Assembly (NCBI GenBank): GCA_031270565.1
Contig: JAISXJ010000137.1
Location: 1-9,101, forward strand
Direction of reading: 5' to 3'
DNA: 9,101 nt
DNA from: Prevotellaceae bacterium
Lineage (GTDB): Bacteria; Bacteroidota; Bacteroidia; Bacteroidales; Paludibacteraceae
Shown: in pieces, positions 1 to 6,900 of the stretch
Position numbering within the stretch: position 1 is the stretch's first letter
Layout: each line of letters starts with the position of its first letter
Translations under genes and position numbers: made by a program
The notes under the pieces: model-generated
The model's input: only the letters and a program-made list of their open reading frames with translations
What the model was told of the DNA's origin: nothing
The model's database searches: none

Positions 1-1
1 G

Positions 2-934
2 TATTATGACTTCAAACGGTTTTGCAAAAAGCTCATTTTGTCGTTTTTTTAGCCGCATTTCCGTAACTTTTATTGCCATAACCGACTGGTCAATTCCAAT
101 CCATTGCCGGTTTAATTTATTGGCAACATCGACGGTAGTGCCGCCGCCTACAAAGGGGTCGAGGACTACATCGTCTTCGTTGGTTACACATTCGATTATT
201 CTACGCAATAATTCTTCGGGTTTTTGTGTCGGGTAGCCGATCCGGTCTTTTGAATTTTGATTTATAACATCAATATCTCCCCACCAATCTTCCAAAGCAA
301 CGCCGATTTTTTCGTCTAAATAATCTCTTACAACTAATTCAGGATTAGAAATTTCCCATTTTACATCAACATCTTTTGCACTGCGAATAGGGCTGTTCTT
401 TATTCCTCTGCCTTGAAGCCGGTATAATCTGCCGTTTTCATCTTTTAACCGGTATTTTCCAACAGTGGTATCGGATAATTCACGAACAACTCTTTCCCAG
501 TTGAAAGTGTAACTATCTGATTTTGTATAAAAGAAAATAGTGTCGTGTTTTCGTCCAAAATATTTTTTAGATTGTGGACGAGATTTATAGCACCACACAA
601 TCTCATTTCTAAAATTATTCCGCCCAAAGATATTATTCAACACATCGACTTTAATTTCAGCGTTAGCATGCCAGTCACAGTGCAAAAAAATACTGCCTGT
701 CGGTTTTAAGATGCGATGCATTTGCCGCACGCGGATTTTCAGCCAACTAATATAATGGTCTATTCCGCCTGCAAAACGGTCTTCAAAACTGCGTTTTTCA
801 CCGTCATCACCCCAAATTACTTCGTAACTGCGGTTACTGAAAAACGGTGGGTCTAAATAGATTAAATCCACGCTTTCGGCGGGCAAATTTTGCAGTTCGA
901 TGAGGTTGTCGCCTAAAATCAGTTTGTTTGCCAT
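2..934 (-). CDS. Beta-class site-specific DNA methyltransferase, partial (C-terminus outside window)
   Basis: This gene encodes an amino-methyltransferase that would transfer a methyl group from S-adenosylmethionine to an adenine N6 or cytosine N4 in a specific DNA sequence. The frame is open for 311 codons from the ATG at 934 to the left edge, so the 3' end is missing. Motif IV, DPPF, is at residues 28-31 and motif I, DPFVGGGTT, at 259-267. This order (catalytic motif before the SAM-binding motif) is that of the beta group. RIGYPTQKP at 231-239 and WIGIDQS at 278-284 are also typical. Residues about 112-225 have no counterpart in the upstream paralogue and are probably the target-recognition domain. 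The start is 9 bp after the stop of that paralogue, with an AAGGGAAG stretch just upstream that could serve as ribosome binding site, so the two are probably cotranscribed. Modified base and recognition sequence cannot be read from the sequence. Whether a tail or nuclease domain follows is unknown. Confidence 0.9.
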   Translation of the reverse strand, partial: MANKLILGDNLIELQNLPAESVDLIYLDPPFFSNRSYEVIWGDDGEKRSFEDRFAGGIDHYISWLKIRVRQMHRILKPTGSIFLHCDWHANAEIKVDVLNNIFGRNNFRNEIVWCYKSRPQSKKYFGRKHDTIFFYTKSDSYTFNWERVVRELSDTTVGKYRLKDENGRLYRLQGRGIKNSPIRSAKDVDVKWEISNPELVVRDYLDEKIGVALEDWWGDIDVINQNSKDRIGYPTQKPEELLRRIIECVTNEDDVVLDPFVGGGTTVDVANKLNRQWIGIDQSVMAIKVTEMRLKKRQNELFAKPFEVII

Positions 935-943
935 AATCTTCCC

Positions 944-2233
944 TTATTTTTTTACTTTAATTTCCACACTGTCCGTTCCGCTAATACCCTCTTTATCTAC
1001 GGCTTCTACAGCAATTTTATGTTCTCCTTCTATAAATTTCTTTGTTTGTTTGCCTTCCTTGTCAATCAAAATATCGGGTTTGAAACCCAGATCTTCGTTG
1101 TGCGAAAAGTCCCATGCGTAGAAGTCAATACCTATTTCGCTTTCTGCTTTGGCTATAAATTCAAATTCATCTGCTGTGATAATGTTTGCCGAAAGCGATA
1201 CTTCGGGTTTTTTGCCGTAATCGAATTTTCTTAAAATCAGATCGTATGGCTGCGAAAAAGCGTCGCTCTGTTTTTTTAACCTAAAATCCGAAACTTTAAT
1301 TGCCATAACCGACTGGTCAATTCCAATCCATTTTCTGCCCAGTTTATCTGCAACGGCAATGGTGGTGCCGCCGCCTACAAAGGGGTCGAGTACCTTGTCT
1401 CCTTCGTTGCTGGCTAATTTAATAATACGCTCAAGTAACGCTTCGGGTTTTTGGGTGGGGTAGCCGATGCGTTCTTTTCCGGGTTGTACATTATTGATGT
1501 CAGCCCAAACATCACCTATTAACTGTCCCCTTGAATTATTAAAGTATCGTTTAACTCTTAATCTCTGGTTTTTCGATTTTGGAAAATAAATTAACCCTTC
1601 TGCATCCCATTCCTGCATTGTTTCGATAGGACAACGCCAACCATTTGCACTCGGTTTGTATCCTTTGTATTCATAGTCATATCCGCCCGGTCGTGTATTT
1701 GTCAAATCACCTAACGAATATTTACCTTTTTCGTCACCATCGTCATATTTGTAAAAGTCATCGGTATATTTTTCATCCAATTTTATATATACAGGGTTAT
1801 AGATGAAATCGTCCGATTTTGAATAATACCAAATAGTATCTTTAAGAACGGCAAGTTTTTTCTTTGCATCATTATGGGCATTATGACGTTGCCAGATAAT
1901 TTCTCCCAAGAATTTGTTTCTCCCGAATATTTTGTTCAGAATATCAACTTTAATTTCGGCGTTAGCGTGCCAGTCGCAGTGTAGAAAAATGCTGCCGGTG
2001 GGTTTCAGCACGCGGTGCATCTCCACTACGCGCTCCTTAAGCCATGCGATATAGTGGTCAATACCTCCGCTCCAACGGTCTTGGAAACTACGCACTTCGC
2101 CCTCGTCGCCCCAGATTACCTCGTAGTTGCGGTTAGAGAAAAAAGGAGGGTCGAGGTAGATTAAATCGACCGTTTCGCTTTCCATCGCACGTAGGATTTC
2201 GAGATTGTCGCCCAAAATTAGTTTGTTTGCCAT
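944..2233 (-). CDS. Beta-class site-specific DNA methyltransferase with Ig-like C-terminal tail
   Basis: This is a complete 429-residue DNA amino-methyltransferase (N6-adenine or N4-cytosine), first gene of a two-methylase unit. It has motif IV DPPF at residues 28-31, RIGYPTQKP at 255-263, motif I DPFVGGGTT at 283-291 and WIGIDQS at 302-308, so it is a beta-class enzyme. Residues about 113-250 form the probable target-recognition region, differing completely from the paralogue downstream, whereas residues 1-110 and 255-325 are close to identical to it. After the core, residues about 341-429 form a separate tail; its end (GEHKIAVEAVDKEG then SVEIKV) reads like a PKD/Ig-like beta-sandwich, unusual on a cytoplasmic DNA enzyme. 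No endonuclease motif is visible. From memory, related Bacteroidota proteins carry an Mrr-like nuclease-type domain between core and tail, which would be missing here. The ATG at 2233 was chosen because its N-terminus MANKLILGDNL matches the paralogue; no Shine-Dalgarno is evident. Confidence 0.93.
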   Translation of the reverse strand: MANKLILGDNLEILRAMESETVDLIYLDPPFFSNRNYEVIWGDEGEVRSFQDRWSGGIDHYIAWLKERVVEMHRVLKPTGSIFLHCDWHANAEIKVDILNKIFGRNKFLGEIIWQRHNAHNDAKKKLAVLKDTIWYYSKSDDFIYNPVYIKLDEKYTDDFYKYDDGDEKGKYSLGDLTNTRPGGYDYEYKGYKPSANGWRCPIETMQEWDAEGLIYFPKSKNQRLRVKRYFNNSRGQLIGDVWADINNVQPGKERIGYPTQKPEALLERIIKLASNEGDKVLDPFVGGGTTIAVADKLGRKWIGIDQSVMAIKVSDFRLKKQSDAFSQPYDLILRKFDYGKKPEVSLSANIITADEFEFIAKAESEIGIDFYAWDFSHNEDLGFKPDILIDKEGKQTKKFIEGEHKIAVEAVDKEGISGTDSVEIKVKK

Positions 2234-2250
2234 AATCCATATTTTTTGTT

Positions 2251-2322
2251 CAAAGTTCTGTGTTGAATGACTTTGACGGTTACTATTTCAGGGTACAAAT
2301 TTACAAGATAAAAATGACTTTG
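2251..2322. promoter_or_regulatory. Possible operator: 10-bp direct repeat flanking the -7 box, plus inverted repeat in the leader
   Basis: The sequence aatgactttg occurs at 2266-2275 and again at 2313-2322, one copy on each side of the -7 box at 2296-2303. The inner copy is also one arm of an inverted repeat, caaagt at 2251-2256 with actttg at 2270-2275 and a 13-nt spacer. The arrangement would suit a regulator bound around the promoter. No regulator gene is visible in the window, so function is inference. Confidence 0.3.
2296..2303 (-). promoter_or_regulatory. Bacteroidota-type -7 promoter element for the methyltransferase pair
   Basis: The minus strand reads TAAATTTG, a full match to the Bacteroidota -7 consensus TAnnTTTG. 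It lies in the 92-bp gap between the acyltransferase stop and the methylase start, and would give a leader of roughly 55 nt. I see no clear -33 TTTG at the usual distance, so the call rests on the -7 box and its position. Confidence 0.5.
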
Positions 2323-2325
2323 CAG

Positions 2326-3681
2326 TTATACCTCACGAAGTACATTTGACAACATAGCTTTCTGCAATTGCACGATGGTATCCATAAGAACGGGATTTTT
2401 TCGGCTAAACCGGCGGTAACGCACCTGTAACGCCATTTTTTGCGCCCAGTGATACCAGAAAAATGCTGCGCGTCCGAGTGGATACTGTACACATATAAAC
2501 GGGAATACCCACCACCATGCACACGGCATAAGGGTCAGAAAGAGCGTTATATTCAGCAAATAAAAAAATGGGAACGTTATCAGCGCCGACACGGCATAAT
2601 AGATGGAACTCACGAATTTCTTTTCCTTTAATTTGAGCGCTTTGACAATCTGTCTTGAACACAAAAAGGGCAATCCCGATAACACACATCCGGATATGAA
2701 CACCCCTGAGGTCAATATCATTCCCAGCCCGTGCATCAGGAGTTTCAGGTAAGTTATTGGCGGTTTTTTGAACAGCCACGCAGGTAAACGCGCTTCCGCA
2801 GCCGCCTGTTTATGTTGCTCAACAAGTGTTTGTAAGGCGTTCAATGCTTCAGGCGTACGTTCTTCGAGCGCCGTGAGCCGCGTCGCCAGTTCCTGACGGG
2901 CAAAGAAACGGGAAAGAGTTGTACTGTTATGAAACATCTGTTGCGCCAAAACCGTATCAGCCATTTCGGAGACATATTCAAAGGTCGAATAGTAATTATC
3001 AGTACGATAATCCACCGTAACGTCGCGCAGAGCTTGCAAATAATCGGCACGCAGGACATTCAGGGCAGTTGCCGGATTTTCACGGTACTGTTCCATATAA
3101 TGGCTCACGGGAATAGGCTTGCCGATATTGAGAATAAGATGATGACCTGCGTGAAACAGGCTGCCCATATCAATGCCTACGGGGACTAACTTCACTGTTT
3201 CGCCCGCCGGCATCCGTTCCTGTGCCGAAAAAGCTATGCGAAACATCCCTTTTGCCAGCGTGTGCATCTTCCGTTCGAGTGTTTGATTGCCTTCGGGCAT
3301 AATGCCGAGACAGTGTTTGCGCAAGAGAATATCGGCACATACATCAAACACTTCAGCATTTTTGCCGAGATTGCCATATCCGTTGCGGATGCGATAGGCA
3401 GGTAAAATTTTCAGAAAACGCAACGCCCTGACGAAAAAAGCGTTTGCAAAAATATCTGCACGGGCAACGAAAACAACAGGCATCGTGTATGCCGGCAGCG
3501 AAAGGAGCACCAGCGCATCCATAAGAGCATTGAGATGATTTCCCCCGTAAATGGCGGCGCCATCCGCAGGCAAATGTTCTTTGCCGAGCACAATTATTCT
3601 GCTGTAAAACTGTCGAAACGACCATATTACATAACGCCTTCCGAGGCGATAACTTATTGAAAGATCATCAATGTGTGACAT
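2326..3681 (-). CDS. PlsC/LPLAT-family membrane acyltransferase
   Basis: This gene encodes a 451-residue acyltransferase of the glycerolipid (LPLAT/PlsC) superfamily, which moves a fatty acyl chain onto glycerol phosphate or lysophosphatidic acid at the inner membrane. Numbering from the ATG at 3681, block I is GGNHLNALMD at about 46-55, block III is MPEGNQT at about 128-134 and block IV VPVGID at about 166-171. The spacing in block I is H-x5-D rather than the H-x4-D of E. coli PlsC, as in the more distant glycerol-3-phosphate acyltransferase-like members. Two to three hydrophobic segments near the C-terminus (about 310-340, 357-385 and 387-408) should anchor it; E. coli PlsC, about 245 residues, lacks this half. 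An in-frame TTG at 3711 could add 10 residues but lies inside a perfect -7 promoter box, so the ATG is preferred. The substrate cannot be decided here. It stands alone between two promoters. Confidence 0.88.
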   Translation of the reverse strand: MSHIDDLSISYRLGRRYVIWSFRQFYSRIIVLGKEHLPADGAAIYGGNHLNALMDALVLLSLPAYTMPVVFVARADIFANAFFVRALRFLKILPAYRIRNGYGNLGKNAEVFDVCADILLRKHCLGIMPEGNQTLERKMHTLAKGMFRIAFSAQERMPAGETVKLVPVGIDMGSLFHAGHHLILNIGKPIPVSHYMEQYRENPATALNVLRADYLQALRDVTVDYRTDNYYSTFEYVSEMADTVLAQQMFHNSTTLSRFFARQELATRLTALEERTPEALNALQTLVEQHKQAAAEARLPAWLFKKPPITYLKLLMHGLGMILTSGVFISGCVLSGLPFLCSRQIVKALKLKEKKFVSSIYYAVSALITFPFFYLLNITLFLTLMPCAWWWVFPFICVQYPLGRAAFFWYHWAQKMALQVRYRRFSRKNPVLMDTIVQLQKAMLSNVLREV

Positions 3682-3708
3682 AACGCGATTAGTTTTTAGG
3701 AACAGATG

Positions 3709-3716
3709 CAAAAGTA
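3709..3716 (-). promoter_or_regulatory. Bacteroidota-type -7 promoter element for the acyltransferase
   Basis: The minus strand reads TACTTTTG, matching TAnnTTTG exactly, 27 nt upstream of the ATG at 3681. Transcription would start near 3700, giving a leader of about 20 nt. A run of eight A residues (minus strand; 3721-3728) sits 4 nt upstream of the box. No convincing -33 element is seen. The box overlaps the alternative TTG codon, which argues against that start. Confidence 0.55.
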
Positions 3717-3726
3717 CACCTTTTTT

Positions 3727-3782
3727 TTAGTTATTAGAGTTTAGAGTTTAGTTATTAGTTATTCATTCTTCGTTATTCAATA
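3727..3782. repeat. Degenerate heptamer tandem repeat, block 1 (8 units)
   Basis: The stretch divides cleanly into eight 7-bp units: ttagtta, ttagagt, ttagagt, ttagtta, ttagtta, ttcattc, ttcgtta, ttcaata. The 7-bp period is read directly. It resembles the short tandem heptamer repeats known between genes in cyanobacteria and other bacteria. It is non-coding and lies just upstream of the acyltransferase promoter. Confidence 0.7.
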
Positions 3783-3802
3783 GAAAAACGGCTTTTATTT
3801 TT

Positions 3803-3829
3803 CACAGGATTAACAGGATGCTCAGGATA
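3803..3829. repeat. Three 9-bp repeats with CAGGAT core
   Basis: Three consecutive 9-mers, cacaggatt, aacaggatg and ctcaggata, share the core caggat at 3805, 3814 and 3823. Similar acaggattaacaggat strings recur between genes in many genomes, to my knowledge without an assigned function. It lies between the two heptamer blocks. Confidence 0.6.
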
Positions 3830-3834
3830 ATTAT

Positions 3835-3862
3835 TATTCACTATTCATTATTCGTTATTCAC
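3835..3862. repeat. Degenerate heptamer tandem repeat, block 2 (4 units)
   Basis: Four 7-bp units follow each other: tattcac, tattcat, tattcgt, tattcac. The period equals that of block 1 and the last units of block 1 (ttcattc, ttcgtta) share its words, so both blocks probably come from one repeat family. Confidence 0.65.
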
Positions 3863-3897
3863 TTTATATTATAGCTCCTCAAAGAAAGAATTAACCC

Positions 3898-3927
3898 AAA
3901 AACAGACCGCCCACAATGGACGGTCTG
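3898..3927 (-). terminator. Rho-independent terminator of the surface-protein gene
   Basis: On the minus strand CAGACCG and CGGTCTG form a 7-bp GC-rich stem (arms 3921-3927 and 3903-3909), extended inward by two G-C pairs after one mismatch, with a short loop. The stem is followed at once by TTTTT (3902-3898). It lies about 70 bp past the stop at 4000, as expected for a terminator of that gene. Confidence 0.75.
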
Positions 3928-3967
3928 CCTTTTACTGTTCGTCCGGTCGGATTATCCGGTGGAACGA

Positions 3968-3987
3968 AGCCCTCCTTTGCGGAGGCT
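3968..3987. other. Small hairpin just after the surface-protein stop
   Basis: The arms agccctcc (3968-3975) and ggaggct (3981-3987) can pair with a single-base bulge around a 5-nt loop. No T-run follows on either strand, so this is not a terminator by itself; it may protect the 3' end of the mRNA or be chance. Confidence 0.3.
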
Positions 3988-3999
3988 GCTAATCATTTA

Positions 4000-6900
4000 T
4001 CACTGCACAATCAGTTTGCCGTAGTAAACCTCGTGCCTGCCGGTGGTGATGCGCACGACATAGACACCACTCCCGTCAAAACCTTTCAGACGAATCGGAT
4101 AGCTTTCCGGCTCCAACGTCAACAGGCAAGCGCCTACGTTGTTGAATACCTCTACCGTTAAACCGTTGCGGTCGGCAGCGGAGAAGTCAGCTTCTATCCT
4201 CACTTCGTTGCCGCGACCAACAGGATTCGGCAGCAGGTTGAACGTTTGCGTATCGGTGAACGGTATGTCCACACCTATCGAAACGGTCAATGTGTGGGTA
4301 CTGTCGCAACCGGCAACGGTTGTTCCGTGGAAAACAAGCACGTGACTGCCGCTTGCGCCAACAGGAATCACCGTATCGTGATAGTGGTATGGCAATTCAT
4401 CGGGAGCGATGATAATCAAACTGCTCGTTGCAGCGTTCTGCGCCTCCGTGAGCGTGAGAATCACCGTCGAATCGCATCCGGTGGATGAAATCAGGTTGTG
4501 GTGATAAACGCCCGCAACCGATTCGTTAAAGCCATTTTCCGAATAGGAATTGCCATCGCACAGCGTACCGGCAATATTGTACTCTTTGGTTGCATTAACC
4601 GTCAGGTTAAGATTTAACCGTTCGTAACGACCGGGAGAGACATTTTTATACTCCGAGAAAGAGAATTTCCCTGCGGTGGTCAATTCCGTTCCGGGAATAG
4701 AGAATACATCAAATCCGGCATAATCATATTCCTGACATGTCTCATCCGTAACCGGAACATCCACAAGCGTTGCGATTTCCACATTACCGATATGCAGGTC
4801 ATTGTCGCTATCAATAATGGTAGATTCGCTGTAGAAAGCAATGTTCACATCCTGCCCGCTATAAGGTGACAGGTCGATTGTTATCCTCTGCGCTACGTTT
4901 GGAATTTGATCATAGACGAAACTGCTTCCGCGATTGTCCCAAACGGTGGCATTGGCAGAATTCCATGTGTTTCCGGCATCTGCCGAGACAATCACCATAA
5001 ACCGGTCATCACTCTGTTTCGCCGGTACCGTGTTGCCATTGTTATAACCTGTTACAGCGAGGTCAAAGAGCAATACGGCGCTTGACCCGATGTGTATTGT
5101 TGGGGTTATAAGCCAGTTATTCACTAACCCGTAAACATTGTTTACGGCGTGCGGTCTGGCAATCCCGAAGCCGGTTGTTGCCCGTTTCCAGCCGGACAGC
5201 CACAGAGGCGCCAACTTGCCGGTGTTTTCAAACATACTCGCCGCCTCAGCCTCATAACTTCCCCAGCAGTTTGGCGGGAAAATCGTACTGCTGAAATCTT
5301 CTATAAACGGAATCGTACTCACACCGCAAGGCGTAGTGAAAACTTCTTCACTTGACCAGAGAGAGTCTCCGATGCAGTGATTCTGCACATAGTAATTATA
5401 GGTACTCGACGGCGACAGACCTTTGATAACAACAGGATGAGCATTGACAACCGTATCCAGAACATTTCCCCTCTCCGTCTCAGGGTCGATGGCTGATGAC
5501 GACACCACAAGCCGCCAACTGTTGCCCTGTGCAGCCTTCCAGTCGATGATAACAGAATCCTCCGCTACGGATGCCGTCAAATCTATCGGCGTGGCGCAGA
5601 GTATTTTTCTGAAAAAGATGTCATCAACTGCTGCAGGCGGTTGAGCGCCGGCGGCTGCATCATTCTTCCAGAAGAAAGCCAACTGATAAATGTCGGATGT
5701 TGGCACCTGTACTTCCCGTTCAGCAAAATCTTGCCATTCGCCTGTCAGGTTATAGCTGAGTTTTCCTTTTCGGGTAACGGGATCTACCAGATCGAGCCAT
5801 CCTGCCGGTGCCGCAGGAAATGTAGCCTCCGAACCGCCACTTGTTGTCATACCATGCAGACTGCCTGAGGAAAGATCAAATGAAGTAGGGACAAGAAACA
5901 CACGCATAATATCAGCGTAGCTTTCCCCCATTCCATTCCAACTGAAATCAAGCAGATATGATGAATTGGCATCAAGGAAGAATTTTCTATAGGCATAAGT
6001 GTAGGATGCGCTGTTTGTGCCGTTTATGGTGTACTGGTTACTTACACCGCCGTCATTGGAGATATACATCCCGCTACCACTTTTTGCTGCCGCAGTGCCG
6101 AAAGCCCAGTTGTTGAGACCTCCGTTGGAGCCAATTTGCCACTGTGCATTATCTGCAGGGTCTTCAAAGTCAGCTCTGAACGGCAATGCCGTCGGCAGGG
6201 AAAATACCAGTTCAGCCCACGGGCTGTAGGTACCTGCACCACATACACCTCTGACATAGAAATGATAGAGTTTCACTGCACTCAAACCCGTCAGATGGAG
6301 AGAATTGGATGTAACTGCGCTGTTGCTGTAAACTACATCAGTTGGCAGTGCATCCAGTTCAGTAGTTGTGTGCGTTACCGTATCCATAATCACCTGCCAC
6401 GTTGTAACATCGCTTGAGATAGAGATGTCAACCATCGTACCCTCCATATTGTCCATGGAGATGACAGGCGCATAACACGTACCCTCTTTAAACCGGAAAT
6501 TATCGATGGTTGCCGGTGCGGCTTTGTCGCCTCCATCGTCATTTTTCCAGAAAAAAGCCAACTGATATTCTCCGACTGATAATGCGAAAGCTTTTGCATA
6601 AGACTGCCAATTCGATTGTCCCTTGAAGAGACCGTTTGTGAGACCACTTCCAAGATCCAGCCAACCGTTTGGAGTAGCGTTTCTCGTACCTGTCATCTCG
6701 AAATGATTACCGGTAGAAAGATCCTCCGAAGCCGGCACCAGAAATACGCGAGCCAGATCATAGTTACCTTCTCCTACGGCTTTCCAGTCGAAACGGATGT
6801 CGTAGAGACCCTTTTTCTCAACCATTATTTTTCTGTAAGCATACGCATAAGAAGTGGAACTGGCATTAAGGTCGTAGCTGCCACCGTCGTTAGAGATATA

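Larger units (their letters stand above)
3682..3999. other. Non-coding spacer between two transcription units
   Basis: About 320 bp lie between the surface-protein stop and the acyltransferase ATG. From right to left the spacer holds a small hairpin, the terminator, heptamer block 2, the CAGGAT repeats, heptamer block 1, an A8 tract and the acyltransferase promoter. I see no protein gene or recognisable RNA in it. Confidence 0.7.

Noticed and set aside
445..627. A 60-codon minus-strand reading frame
   Set aside because: It lies out of frame inside the partial methylase, whose own frame is open throughout with all expected motifs.
2301..2779. Reading frames of 73 and 124 codons on the minus strand
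   Set aside because: They overlap the C-terminal half of the acyltransferase in another frame and show no recognisable domain.
3709..3711. TTG as start of the acyltransferase
   Set aside because: It overlaps a perfect -7 promoter element, and an ATG lies ten codons downstream.
3727..3862. CRISPR-like array
   Set aside because: The units are 7-9 bp, contiguous and degenerate; there are no 25-40-bp repeats with unique spacers and no cas genes.
3916..4161. An 81-codon plus-strand reading frame over the terminator and the end of the surface gene
   Set aside because: It begins in the terminator hairpin and is mostly antisense to the conserved T9SS sorting domain.
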